Positions 11,948 through 23,649 of a DNA stretch of 64,000 bases are shown one piece after another. The DNA lies in NCBI GenBank assembly GCA_027604705.1, contig JADHYV010000087.1, positions 1 through 64,000 of the forward strand, read 5' to 3'. The DNA comes from Allomyces arbusculus (lineage: Eukaryota; Blastocladiomycota; Blastocladiomycetes; Blastocladiales; Blastocladiaceae). Below the pieces are notes generated by a model that did no database searches, was not told the origin of the DNA, and saw only the letters and a program-made list of their open reading frames with translations. The translations under genes and the position numbers were made by a program. Within the stretch, counting starts at the first letter, position 1, and each line of letters starts with the position of its first letter.

Positions 11948-12222
11948 GTGAGGGTCGGGACGTTGGCGTCCATTCCCCTGTCGTCGGACATTTGGATAGG
12001 TGCATTTGTTAGCCGAGAATCGCACCTTTTTGGTGAGTTTGTTGCTCAAAACAGTCATATATTTATTGCGCTGCCCTTGCTGACCCGCGGCTGTCGCGCT
12101 CGTCATCAGGGAAGTGGTAAAATCGCTGCGAAGTATTCATTCCGTCTTTCCAAAACCGATTTTCGTGAAAAATTGACCCTGTCTGCTCTTTTCTGCACCT
12201 AACCACATTGTTGATGCTGTGA

Positions 12223-12780
12223 TCAAAACGCAACGGGCAGATCCATGGTCGCTGCGACCTCACGGCGGAACGCGTCAAGTGCGTCGTGCACCTGCACGAG
12301 TTCCGCGGGCAAAGCGTTGCGCGTCTCGTCCGGGAAATCCTCGCGCTTCAGCGCACGCAGCGGCTCCAGCACCTCGGCTGCGACCGCCCCGTCGCGCTCA
12401 GCGCGATACAGCGCGCGCTGCAGCTCGTGCCACGCCGCGTTCGGATGCAAGACGGCTTGCAGCGCCGTCGCACGCACGTGCGCATCCCACGCAAGGGCCA
12501 GGTCGGACGCGCGCGGCTCGATGCCGAGCAGCGCATAGAGCGTCGACATAGTCGTGGGGTTGTCGTAGAGCGCGGCCTCGCCGGGCACGCCGGCGCAGAA
12601 CGCGCGCAGTTCCGCAGGGGACAGGTAGCCGTCCTTGTCGGCGTCGACGGCGCCAAACATGGCACGGAGCGCCGGCAGGTACTTGGTGTTCACGGCATAG
12701 TGCGTGTCGAGGAAGGAGGTTGCGGTTGCGGCGCGGTTTGGGGCGAGCGTCGCGAGATCGATCTTGGCGGCGGCGGTCAT
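12223..12780 (-). CDS. Single EF-hand protein, function unknown
   Basis: An uninterrupted frame of 185 residues from the Met at 12780; an in-frame Met at 12942 would add 54 residues but gives a less protein-like start. One canonical EF-hand calcium loop, DADKDGYLSPAE (residues 46-57), has acidic residues at positions 1, 3, 5 and 12. The rest is helical and Ala/Leu-rich, with no second loop visible. It may pair with another protein's EF-hand or form a degenerate pair. The 3' end converges on TFIIS (275 bp). No specific family is recognised. Confidence 0.75.
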   Translation of the reverse strand: MTAAAKIDLATLAPNRAATATSFLDTHYAVNTKYLPALRAMFGAVDADKDGYLSPAELRAFCAGVPGEAALYDNPTTMSTLYALLGIEPRASDLALAWDAHVRATALQAVLHPNAAWHELQRALYRAERDGAVAAEVLEPLRALKREDFPDETRNALPAELVQVHDALDAFRREVAATMDLPVAF

Positions 12781-13020
12781 GCTTGCGGGCGCGAGGGCGT
12801 GCGGCAGGTTGTGTTGGCGTAGACGAGGTGATCGCGAATCTGGGGCTGGGGCAGCTGCACCGCCCTGCAACGCCGCGACGACAACGCTGGGACGAGGTTG
12901 CGCGGGGAAGCAGAGACGTTGATCGACGACGGTTTGGCCCATGGATTGATTTCAGACGCGCACACGGTTGGTGGCATCACGGGTGCCGATCGCCGATGCA
13001 CGACGCCACCACGCTTGCAC

Positions 13021-13060
13021 GGCGGCCAGGCGACTTGCGCGGCGGCCAGGCGACCTGCGC
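13021..13060. repeat. 20-bp tandem duplication
   Basis: Two adjacent copies of ggcggccaggcgacttgcgc differ at one base. They sit in the 539-bp gap between the divergent EF-hand and GRAM-protein genes. Confidence 0.8.
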
Positions 13061-13319
13061 TCGCGCTGGCCGGCAAGCGGCTGAAGCAAGCGCTGCGTCG
13101 ATGCGTCCTGGCGCATCGCGCTGATCAAACGCGTGATCGGCGTTCCACCGAACCCCACCGAACAAACGCACGCGTTTTGCCCGCGCCGCGTCGTTCATCG
13201 GCTCGCCACGTCAACGCGGCCCTCGCCGACCGAACGCACCGTCGCCCGTCTCTGCCGCGCACCCGCCCAAAAGCGCAACCGACCCACCGCGACCGGTCCT
13301 CCTCCCTTACTTAACACCG

Positions 13320-15618
13320 ATGCCGTTCCGTCTCCGCCCTCGCCGCAAACGCAATCTCTCCCCGCCGCCATTCGCGCCCGAGACCATGAACTTCCAGGAC
13401 GCGCTACAGCTGCCCGCCAGCCGGCGCCACGCTGCGTCGGTCGTCGCTGCGCGCCAGCAACGTGCGGCCGCGTTGCCCGCCGTGCGTGACGTGACCCAAG
13501 TGCAGCGTCCCCCGGACCTGCCCGACGGCGACTTGCCTCCGCCGCACCGTGCCGACAAAACCATCGCAACCCCGCCCGACTCGGCGTTCGCGTCGCCGTC
13601 AACGTCGGTACCGCATTCGCGGTCAGCAACGGCCGCGTACACGGTCGGCAGTATGCCGACGCAGCCGCATCTGCATTCACAGAGCTCGATAACCTCAACG
13701 GCAGTGACACCGACGAAGCATTCACCGGACACGTCAGTCGCGACCGCGCCCACGACGCAGCATTCACGGGACACGACAGCCGCGACCGCGGCCACGCCGA
13801 ACGGTGTGCCAGATGTTGTACCTGCGGTTGCGGTGCAGCCGCCGACGCCAGTCCCAATCGCCAGTGGCGCCCCCTCGACTGTCGCACCTAGCGTTTCGGA
13901 ACAGCATGAGGGAGGTGTCGCGCACCAGGTGACCGAGACGACATCGCAGCACGTGCACGAGTTCATGGAGGTTGTCAAGCATGCATCCGCCGAGCTGGCC
14001 ACGGTACGCGTCGGATCTCGTGCACGCACTCGTGCGCACGGTCGGGTTCATACTCACCACCCGCGCGTATTTGGACCTATAGTCGATGCGCCAGTCAATT
14101 TACACCATGGCGGCCGCGCGCGTCGACACGCTCGAGGACGAGCAGTTCGAGTGGTCGCGCATGAAGCAGAACCTCGAGCGCGTCTGGGTCGCGGCGCAAC
14201 CCTTACCCGAATTCTTCCTCTTCCTGCGCGGCGTCTTCATGTGGGAATCGCCCCTCAAGACCGCCTTCTTTATGGCCATCTACTTTTCCGCCGCCTTCCT
14301 CGGTATCGCCATGCCCACCGCTTTTGTCGTGCTCGTCATCACGTTCGCGTTCTACGGCATCTCGCACGAACGCGCGCTCGACGCTGTCGGCCTGCGGTGC
14401 CTGTATGTTGACGCGCAGGCCCAGCCGCGGTTCGCCGACGCATCGCGCGCCAAGCACCTTCAGGAACGGTACGGGAAGGCGCAATCGCCGACGCCCGGTG
14501 CAACCGAGGCGCCCGCGACCGAGGCGGGCGCGACGTTGCCCTCGCAGCTGAATTTGCCGTCGACGGTGCGCGGCTTGGCGGCCGCGGCCGCGCGGCCTGA
14601 CGACGTCTGGCGCCAAATCAAGGAGGAGGTGCTGGCTTACGTCCAGCTGGAACTGCGTGACGCGGCGGATATTTTGGAAAAGCTGCATAACTGCGTGACC
14701 TGGAAGCGGCCGTGGGCGACGCTCAGCCTGCTTGTGGGGGTTGCGCTGTCCCTGTCCACGGTCACTTACGTTCTCACGCCAGGGACGGTGATGCGGATTG
14801 TGGGTGCGTTGTCTGGTTGTTTATCTTGCCCTCGAAGTAGAGGCACGTTGCTTCATTACATGCGTGCTCACTCTGCGCTCGCCTCCTGATAGCCACGGTG
14901 ATTGGCCTGCTGCTGTTCGTTCTGCTCCCGCTGCAAATGAAATTCCCGCGCTACCGTCGCATGGTATGGTCTTCCCAGCTCTCCTCTCTCTGCCCCTCAC
15001 CCGCAACTGATCAACTGTCCTTCTCCACCCAGTTCTCGGTGACGCACCTTATCTTGTGGCCGTTCCCAACACACGCCGAATGGTCGATCGAGCAGCTCGC
15101 GCGCGCGACCAAACCCATTGAGACGTGCACGGACGACGTGTGCCTGACGACCATTGACGAAGTGCGCAACTTCAGCTGCATGTACCGCGGCACGACGGGG
15201 ATTCTGCGCATTGACCCGAGTTCGCCGACGATCGTGTTCCGCGCGACCGGGACCGTGTTTGGGCGGCCCGGGATCGATGGGGTGGGCCCCATGGGGCAAG
15301 ACGCAGCGGCGGGGACTCTGGAAATTGCGCACCAGGACATTGTTCGGATGAAGAAGGTACGGGCGGGGTGGCGGTGGTTGCGCTTTTGGTCGTCACAGCG
15401 TTCGCGATCCGATCCTGACGCATTTCGGTCGGTTTGGTATGGACGTGTAGAACACGCACCGCCACCACCTGTTCTTCAAGAACCACCAGATCGTGCTGTA
15501 CCTGCGCGACGGCGGACTCGCCGTGTTTGATCACGTTAACGCGCGCGACGACGCGTTCAGTTTGCTCGCCGCCGTCTCGAGCGACCCGAAGCGCAAGTGG
15601 CGTATTCCTGGCATCTAA
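13320..15618 (+). CDS. GRAM-domain membrane protein (GRAMD4-like)
   Basis: Exons 13320-14003, 14083-14803, 14893-14963, 15033-15356 and 15451-15618 give 655 residues; an in-frame Met at 13386 in better start context would give 633. After a Ser/Thr/Ala-rich disordered N-terminus comes a helical segment (EDEQFEWSRMKQNLERVW). Two or three hydrophobic spans near residues 300-330 follow, then two more around 470-510. A C-terminal GRAM lipid-binding fold starts after FSVTHLILWPFP and ends RKWRIPGI. This order resembles GRAMD4, an ER/mitochondrial membrane protein, but assignment to that subfamily is my inference. The 3' end converges on the PXA-domain gene (222 bp). Confidence 0.7.
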
Positions 15619-15840
15619 CCGAGTCCACGCAACTCGCCATCTTCTCTCAAGTCCACGCAAACTATCGTTCTTGTCCAAGGCCACCCAACCCATCATCCTT
15701 TCCCCTTTCGCTCAACCATCTCGGAACAGTCGTGATCATTTTCATTCATTCATCTACGTCGTCATGGACAATACGCGTGCGTGTGCGTGCGTACCCAATC
15801 AATAACAAAGCATCCGTAAACCCCTACTCCTGAATCAACC

Positions 15841-18289
15841 TCAACCTGTCGGCCCAGACGCGCCACTGCGCGTGACCACCGTCCCCGCAGCCACAAACCG
15901 CGACGGGATCGTCGGCACTGGCGGGACCGCCGTCTGTGCCATGACCGTCGTCCGCGTGGCCCCCGCCGACGGCCTTGCCGCCGCTCCTCCTCCGCCCGCC
16001 GCACCGACATGCGTGATCATATCCGGCGTCAGCGAGAGGCGGCGCCTTGGCATATTCGGCCGCTGCAAATGCGGATGCTGCGGTGGTGGCGGGGTCGTGA
16101 CACTCGCACTGCGGTGCTGTGCGGACGCCGCGTGCGCACGCCGCGCACCCAAGAACTGAGATTGGACCGGCGCTGTTGGCGGCGGCGGCGACGGAGCGCG
16201 GGTTGTGACCCCCGCGAGGAACCGGTCCATGACGCCCGAGACTGAGACGGACCGGCGGTGGTGCGGGCGGCCGCGCGGCGCGGCCGGGGTCGGAGTCGGT
16301 GGTGCGACGGACGGTGCGGCATTTGCGGCTGCGGCAGGGCTCGTGATCCCTTTCGCGACGGTCGTCGACAAGTGTGTCCCGCCCTGCGGCTCCGCGGCCA
16401 AATCTGCGCCCAGAGTCGGTGCGGCGCCGGCAGTCCACCACGCCGGCATCCCCGCGTCAGTCTCGATTCCGGACATGCGTTTCGCGGAACGTCGTGCGAG
16501 TTGGAGCGGGTCCGCAGAGGACGCGGTCGCCGCGTGCGTGGCGGCCGGGAACCCGAGGTCCACGGCAAAGGCGTGGAACAGGAGCGTGTCGAGGATCAGG
16601 AGGAGTAAGTGCGATGTGCGGAACGCGGACGCGGCGTGCTTGAGCGTATGGTTCGCGAGCACGCGCTCGATCCCGGCGCCGTCGCGCGCGCCGAGGAAGG
16701 CCGAAATCGCTTTCACGGCACGACGCTGGGCGCGCGCAATAGCTGTTGCGGAGGACGCCGCAGCGGGTGCCGGTGGTGGTGCGGGCGCGGCGGCGTCAGA
16801 CGCCGACGGTGCAGTTGCAAATGTCGCGGCTGCCGCGTCCTTGACTATCTGAGTGACCGCGCGGATCGCCGGTGCGACCGTGCGTGGCGTGACCCCGTGC
16901 GTTGCTGCGACTTGCAAGTACGAGTCGATAAACGCGCCCCCCGCCCAGCGAAGCGGCGGGCGCACCCACAAGTGCCAGAGCGTGGCAATCCACCTTGTCG
17001 CCGGATTCGTGCTGAATTCAAACATGGCGTCGAGTGCGCGCGTCCACGGTACGTCGAGCTGGTGATACCGTCGCCCACCGCCACGGCGACGGCGTAAGTG
17101 CCGACGTGCGGCGGTCGTCGTGGACCCGGCGGCCGTGTGCTGCTGGTAGAGGTGGACCGCGGTGGCCCAGACGAGCCGTGCTTGTGTGAGGGTGTGTCGC
17201 GCGACAGTGTGTAGCCGGTGCCACCAGAGCTGGAAGCTGGGGAGCGGCGAGATGGTGCTGGGCGTGGATGAGTGTGAAGAAGAGGTGGGGGCGGCGGACG
17301 AGGACGGTTCTTGCGTCTGTTCCGCGCTTGGTTCCAGCTACACGAATATGAACAAGTGGATCAGGGTCAAACATTGAGGCCTGGCACGATCTCACGCAGT
17401 GGCCACATACCAAATTCGCAATCAGTGTAAACAGGTAGACCGGGTCGCTGAACCGGTCGAGCAGCGACCTGACAATCATCAGCACAATCTCGCGCACGAG
17501 CACGCGCTCAGCGGGCGCGCTGGCGCTCGCGAGGGGCAGCAGGCTCTGCACGATCTGACCCACTGCCATGCGCAAATATTCGTCGTAGTGCGGCATCGTA
17601 TACTGGTCACTCGTCCCGGGCACGCGCTCCGCGACCATGGCCACGTGCGGGACCAGCGAATGGTAGACGAGGTCAACCGTCGTCAGATGCACTGTGCGTA
17701 ACGGCGGTTCCAAGACCTGCAATGCAGCCACGCCGGGCGTCAGCGGTGGCGACGCCGCCCCCATGATGTGGATCGACGGCGCCGGCGACGGTCGTAGCGA
17801 TGCCGATCCGGCGTGCGGCAATGCCGGTGGACCGTTTGTGGGGGTGGCGCGCGTGACCGTAGCGGCTGCGCCAGCATGCAGCGAGTGCGTCGAGGAGCGG
17901 CGCGAGTCGGCAGGTACGGACGCTCTAGAACTCGACGTGTCCACAACGGTGGCGCCGAGCAGATTAGCGACCAGGGACTCGCGCGCCGCGGCAAACGCCT
18001 GCCAGTGCTGCGTGACGAGGTAGGGCACGTCGGCGAGCAGGACCATGGGCCAGTCGACGGTGAGGAGGCGCGACTCGAGACTACGCGCCACTTGCGCGAG
18101 CGTGACCATGATCTCGCGCTGCAGGTCGCGGTTCGCCGTAAGCTTCGAGTACCACGGCTTGGAAACAAACTCGTCGACAATGGCCAGCGCGAGCAGCCGC
18201 AATTCGCGGTCAATGTCCGGGAACCGACTAAAGGCCGGTAGGCCGTGGTGCACGCCGGGCGCGAGCAGGGCCGAGGCACTTGTTGGCAT
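15841..18289 (-). CDS. PXA-domain protein
   Basis: Exons 18289-17411 and 17337-15841 are joined by a 73-nt intron and give 791 residues. The N-terminal part matches a PXA (PX-associated) domain: FPDIDRELRLLALAIVDEF near residue 20, then ...VDWPMVLLADVPYLVTQHW, and a second half with LVYHSLVPHVAMV and ending DRFSDPVYLFTLIANL. In SNX13/14/25-type sorting nexins this domain precedes RGS, PX and nexin-C domains at endosome or ER-droplet contacts. None of those is visible here: the remaining 500 residues are Ala/Pro/Thr-rich with one hydrophobic helix (HLLLLILDTLLFHAF). It is probably a membrane-trafficking factor of fungal type. Confidence 0.72.
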
Positions 18290-19145
18290 GGTGCCGGTCG
18301 TGGTCGATCAGGGGGCGTTCGCGAGCAATGGGGTTGTTGGATCTTGACCAGCGTCTAAAGCACACGGCCGTGAGGCTCGCAAATGATCTTGCGTGCGTGC
18401 GGACGTGCACTGGCGTTATGCACGGCGACTTGGACAAGTTGGTGGTGTTGATGTTGCTGACGGGGCCTTGAGTGGAGAAGGGGCGTCGTGATGGATCGTT
18501 GGTGCAGGCAAGGTTGGGTCAAGCTTGCAGCAGGAGCAGGCGCAAACAGGCGCGTCGTCGTCGTCGTCGTCAGCGTGAATGCAGGAAGTTATGCGAGCGC
18601 TCGCTTGCGCCATGGCCGTGGCGATTGAAAGGATGAATTTAACGTGCAGGGCGATGGCAGGGCCAGGGCCGCGCTCATGGTTGGAGAAGAGATGCGTTGC
18701 TCGTTCGCGCGGCGGCGCACAAGCAGTCGAACTGAGCGACCCTGGCACAAGCAAAACGACGCACGCACCTTGTGCTGTGTCGCGGTCACCTGATGCAAGC
18801 GGGCCCGCAGTTCGATCCTTGGCGCAGGCGCGGGCAGTCTCAAGTCGTAACGACAAGTTGAGGTCGCCAACGAGCACCTTTGCTCTGGCTCAAGTCAAAA
18901 GCTGACTGCTGGCCGGACACTCCTGCGACACGATCAGCAACGACAAGATGAATTCAGATTGGACAAACTCGGAAACAGGACATTGCACTTCCAACAGAAG
19001 ACGATCATGCCCACCAGCTCCCTTGGACTGGCCTGCCAGCCTCCTGCACTCAGATGACTCTCGCGCACGCACCAATGGCGACGCAAACTCAGACAGCGGT
19101 GCTCGACACACGCCCCTCCCTCTCGCACAAGACCATGCCTACTGC
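18290..19145. other. Intergenic, no gene recognised
   Basis: This 856-bp stretch lies upstream of the PXA gene and downstream of the NmrA-like gene. Short frames on both strands have no family resemblance. A run of CGT trinucleotides occurs near 18555-18573. The last 100 bp or so before 19146 are presumably the NmrA-like 3' UTR. Confidence 0.45.
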
Positions 19146-20368
19146 TCAAGCCGCCATGGGCTGCTGGTTGGCCATGGCCTTGAGCTTGTTCATGTCGCGC
19201 GTAATCACCTCCTCGAGCGACGGATGCTTGATGTCGAGAATCTTTTCCATGTCGTTCGACACAAAGTTCATCTTGCCCTGCTGGATCAGGTCGTACTGGT
19301 CGAGCAGCGCGCCAATCTCGGCATCCGACATGGCTGGCGACTGCTTGAGCAGCGCCTTGGCCTCGTCGCGCGACACGTTCTTGAACTGCACGTTAGTTTT
19401 CATGGCCTTTGCGAGCACTGCGGCCATGCCCGTGGCCGACATCGACTCGGTGCCAGTGAACGTGAGCGTCTGACCGCGGAACGTGGCGCGCATCGGTGAC
19501 TCGACCAGCATGACCGTCATGGCCTTGCCGAGCGTCTCGGCGTCGAGCGGCGCCCACTTGCCGTCGCCCGTCGGCGCGGGAAGACAGTGGTCGTGCACAA
19601 TCTGCTTGGCGTAGGTGAGCAGGTTCTGCACGTAGAACCCGGCGCGCACAATAGCTTTGTTGTCAATAGACGACGCGTTGTTGAAGGCCTTTTCGAGGTC
19701 GCAGAACTTGCAAAGCGACGGGTGGTTGGCCGCGTCGTTGCAGCCGGCCCACGACAGCAAGACGGCGTTCTTGACGCCAGCCTCGGTCGCGGCCTGCAGC
19801 CACTTGTTGGCAATCTCAAACTTGTCTGCGGTCGTGGGCGGGACCAACGCGAGCATGTCGACGCCGCGCAGGCACTCGGTGAGCGCCTTGCTGTCCTTGG
19901 GGTCGCCTAGTCGGGAAGAGGAGGAGGAGGAGGGGCGCATCAGTCGGTGGATCACAGTCGAGGAGGACAGCAGCACGTTGAGGAACCTCAACACGTACAC
20001 TCCATAATCTTGATGTTCGACGCGTGCTGCAGCGTCGACATGATCTCCTGCGGGATCTTGCCCTGCGCGCACACGATAAATTCGAGCCCGGCGCGCCGCG
20101 GCGCGAGCTCGGCCAGATACTTGGCGGTCATGCCGCTCGTCATCGCTACCGATCGGATCGCGACGCGTCAGTCAAGCGTACACGAGTGTGTGCGCACCGC
20201 GCCGTCGTTGACTCACCCGCGTCGACGCTGGCGCGATGACGACCGTCGCGAGAACCGCACTGCCGTTGGCGGGCAGCACGTCGATCGCGACGCGCCGTTG
20301 AGGAAGGAGCGCGCTGCGCGACACGTACTCTCGCCCGACGTGATGACAGTCTTGTGCGGCGTCGACAT
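19146..20368 (-). CDS. NmrA-like NAD(P)-binding protein (atypical SDR)
   Basis: Exons 20368-20329, 20145-19999 and 19906-19146 give 315 residues. The first intron, 183 nt, is the least certain. The product looks like an NmrA/atypical short-chain dehydrogenase: a nucleotide-binding start (HKTVITSG), GVDMLALVPPT after the third beta strand, VKNAVLLSWAG, a substrate-side segment VRAGFYVQNLLTYAK, and GKWAPLDAETLGKAM. Members act as redox sensors or reductases; the substrate cannot be read here. The canonical GxxGxxG loop is poorly preserved, which suggests weak or regulatory cofactor binding. Seven ACC triplets abut the start codon. A partial broken copy lies inverted at about 23.1-23.4 kb. Confidence 0.75.
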
Positions 20369-20389
20369 GGTGGTGGTGGTGGTGGTGGT
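20369..20389 (-). repeat. (ACC)7 microsatellite touching the NmrA-like start codon
   Basis: On the coding strand seven perfect ACC units run directly into ATGTCG, so the repeat forms the whole proximal 5' leader and supplies an ACC-ATG start context. A shorter ACC tract does the same for the gene starting at 31446. Confidence 0.85.
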
Positions 20390-20528
20390 TCAGTTGGTTT
20401 GGTTGGGATCGACGAAACGGTGCAGCAGCGGTTGCTTGGTGTTTGCCGAGGAGGAGAAGAGAGCGCATGCGCGCCACCCGGTTTTGATGGAGGCCGCGCG
20501 AGCGACCAGAGGGGCCACAGCGAGCGCG

Positions 20529-20695
20529 CGCGTTGCGCTCGGTGCTCGCGGTGCGTTCGGCGCTCGCGGTGCGCCCGGCGCTGGCGGTCGCGCTCGGCGC
20601 TTGCGGTCGCGCTCGGCGCTTGCGGTCGCGCTCAGCGCTGGAGGTCGCGGTCGCGCTCAGTGCTGAAGGTCGCGCTCAGCGCTGGCGGTCGCACG
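20529..20695. repeat. About 18-bp GC-rich minisatellite
   Basis: Roughly nine imperfect units of gcggtcgcgctcggcgct follow one another, with point variants and one shortened unit. It lies 160-330 bp upstream of the NmrA-like gene and codes for nothing convincing. Confidence 0.8.
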
Positions 20696-21745
20696 GTCCT
20701 CAAGTCGGGCCACGTCCGAGGCGTCCGGCGCGTGGGGACGGCTGTGGTGCAAGCGGAAAGTGGCCCCGCCGAGATGACCCGCCAGTGCGAGCCCGAGACA
20801 TGATCTGCCCGCGCATGAGGTTCCTCAGCATTCACCGATCCACTGGTCACAACTTGCGACTCTCACCACGATCTCAGCAAGGAAGGAGGACTATTTGCAC
20901 CACACACGCGACCAGAGTCTTGATATATTGCCAAATAGCACTGCAGCTCGTGTCAACTGGGCCAAATTTGCGGGCATGCTGCTTGCATCCCCATCCACGC
21001 AAACTCTGCCATAAGTCGCTCAATCGCTCAAAGTTGGTAGCAACTGGTCTTCACGAGTGGCCGAGGCATGTGCGGCGCAGACGTCGCGCACCCGTTGGCC
21101 AGACTGACGTCGGGAGCCGCAAAACGCGAGGCGCGCGACGTTAAGGGAAGACTGCAGGCTGACGACAAGCGACGAGACACTTACCTCACTTGACCGCGTC
21201 TTGATTCAGGCTTTTCAAGAGGTCAACAAATTCGGTTTTCGATCAACACTCGGCGGGCTGCAAGCAGAAACATGTTCCCCAATCAAAGACAACGGACTTC
21301 CCCACGTCAGTCAAGTCGTGAATCAACGTGGAAGAGGGAAGCATTCACATCAACATGTGCCCCGTCTCGTACACTCGTCTTATCTGGTCCTCCCTCTTCC
21401 CCACAAACCATCCCTCAATCACGAATCGCTGGCAGGACACATATGCGTCGGTTTCACTTGCACCGTCCAGCATCACCGCAACCAATATGACCCTTCTGAA
21501 CATGAGCTCCAGTGCCTCGGCCACCTAAGTCCAACTCCATGCGCTTGCGACACAGCCAACTTAATTACTGCAGCTATTCGTCGAGCACCTTGTGCACGCG
21601 GACAACAAAAATTTCACGCCCCCGGGTCACCTCGACGCTGTCAGCTCAAGCGCGGCCCCAGCGCTCATTGCACTGCGTCGTGTGTGCAGTTCGTGCAGGC
21701 GTACAGTCGCTTTGGTTCATGTTATGGAACACACGAGGCTAAGAT
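20696..21745. other. Intergenic, nothing recognised
   Basis: Lower GC than the genes around it. No conserved frame, RNA gene or repeat was recognised. Short open frames exist by chance. Confidence 0.45.
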
Positions 21746-22341
21746 GTGCGTGTCGTTCAACTCTACCGCATTTGCACAAACCCACGGTTGATGCCCACGC
21801 TTCCTGAAATGCCACGTCTCACCCGTTTGTCGCTGCAGTGCGTCAAGGTCCGAAACAAACACTTGGTCCAACTCGCTACGGAATTGAAGCACCTTACCCC
21901 CCCCCCCCTCCGATTTCGACTGCACGTTCCACGACTTGGGCCCCTCGACACCCGCGGTATTTCCAGCACTTGTCAAGCCGGCCGCATCCGATCATGTACT
22001 GGACAGGCTGGGTGCCGCGATTACGGCACCTCGGCTCCAAGCGCCTTGTGTCGACGGATTCGATTTATAGAGTGCAAAATGTGGGCCCGTGAGCTAAAAC
22101 CTCAACGCTCACCCTCAATTGCAAGGCGTACGGCGGCGATACGCGTATGTCTGCAGCAGCAATCGACGCCCTGCCACTTTTGACGATCCTAGAGTTTGGA
22201 GATTGTATGAAATGGGCACATCAACACATGCCAGTCTTGCTCCGCGTCACCTCACTTGTGGTTGCATCGCTACGGTTGTTACCGGTCGTCCAGGCACCCA
22301 ATGTGTTGCATATCGAGGCAAGCGTAGGCTCTTTTATCTGA
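21746..22341 (+). pseudogene. Leucine-rich-repeat gene relic
   Basis: Plus-strand fragments with LRR spacing occur in changing frames: MPRLTRLSLQCVKVRNKHLV near 21.8 kb and LPLLTILEFGDC near 22.2 kb. An 11-base C tract at about 21897-21908 interrupts the first. Codon use is unlike the GC3-rich neighbours. It is most likely a decayed member of the same F-box/LRR family as the fragments near 0.4-0.9 kb and 4.4-5.2 kb. Confidence 0.35.
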
Positions 22342-23075
22342 AACCTGGGTACCAGCCAGCGCGCGGTCTGTGGTTGCGTCTTGGATGCGCGCTGGTATTC
22401 TCGCTGCGCTGTCGCTCATGGCAAATTTTGGAAAAGGTTTGCGCGAATGTGATTTTGTGCGCATTGCCCGAACACTCTGTCACCATACACCCAGTTTGGT
22501 TATGGTTTGCGCGTGCTCGCAATAAGATCCAAGCCCTGGCTGTAAATCGAATGTTGTGCGCTTAGTGCGCGTCGAGGTTGTCAGCGTGGCAATCGGGCAA
22601 ATTTGTCGTTTTCCAATGTTCTACTTCCAGAGGGCGACGTTGACAGCGACTATCCCAACCGAGATTTGCAAATTGATGTCATCATCATGGAATCAGTCTC
22701 GCCGCCCATCACGAAGTCGTTGAAAGCAATGCTGGCCATGCTCGCTGATACAAGTTGACGGCCATTTTTACTTGGAGTGTGGCATTGGTGCGATTACCCA
22801 GATGAGAAGTGACGTACTTTGACCGTCATGAATTTTTCGAAGTCGTTGGGAGTAAATACTTTGGACTTTCGGTGCTTTTTTGACGTGTTTGTGATTACTT
22901 TTGATCTAGGAGCTCACAACCGATCGATCGTCATGTCATTTGTCGTTGGAGGGACTAGCGCTCCATGCAGTGACAATTTTCCCGCTCATACTCATATGGC
23001 CTTTGATCAGGACCAAACCAGATGGAAAGGTGCTTCACACTTAACTATTATTGCCAAATGTTTTCTGGGACGGTC
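22342..23075. other. Intergenic, AT-richer, nothing recognised
   Basis: No gene or repeat could be supported. It separates the LRR relic from the NmrA-like pseudocopy. Confidence 0.4.
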
Positions 23076-23430
23076 AGAGGTCACGCCAATCGTCCGCTCA
23101 ATCAATACGTTCACCAGTTGCAGTGGGCCAGGCTCAACAATGCTGTCAACCACCCGTCGCTGTGCCAGTTCTGCGACATGGAAAAGTAATTAAAGTACTT
23201 CGACAATGCGTCGTCGACTGAGAGCAAGGCCGTCGTGCGCGCCGGATTCTACATGCAGATCGTCTTGGCCTACGCATGCGGCAAGCAAATCACGTCCGAC
23301 CACTTCCTCCCTACGCCGATGGGCGAGGGCAAGTGGGCGCCGCTCGACACCGAGGCGCTCGGTAAGGCCATGGTGGTGATGCTGCTCGAGTTGCCGATGC
23401 GCTCGACCGTACGCGGGCAACTGGGCCAAT
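23076..23430 (+). pseudogene. Partial pseudocopy of the NmrA-like gene
   Basis: Translation of the plus strand gives NHPSLCQFCDMEK, a stop, then FDNASSTESKAVVRAGFYMQ and GKWAPLDTEALGKAMVVML. These match residues in the middle of the intact gene at 19146-20368 (NHPSLCKFCDLEK, VRAGFYVQ, GKWAPLDAETLGKAM). Both ends of the gene are missing and there is an in-frame TAA after MEK, so no functional protein is expected. It lies in inverted orientation about 2.7 kb from the intact gene. Protein similarity is clear but not perfect, so the duplication is not recent. Confidence 0.85.
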
Positions 23431-23649
23431 TTCGTAGACACGACCACCAAAATCAACGTCCAAGGCGTACGTAGTAACTCTACGCCTTTGAACCTTTGTG
23501 TGTGCAAGTCGAAGCCGCCCTGAATCAAGCCGAAAGAGGGTGGAGAGTCTGACACTGGTTCTTGGAAACGCAGAAACCAGGAATGTATATGAATCCAACC
23601 AAATGTCATGACCCCACCAGCCACGTCCCCTCCCCTCCAACGCCCCGCA

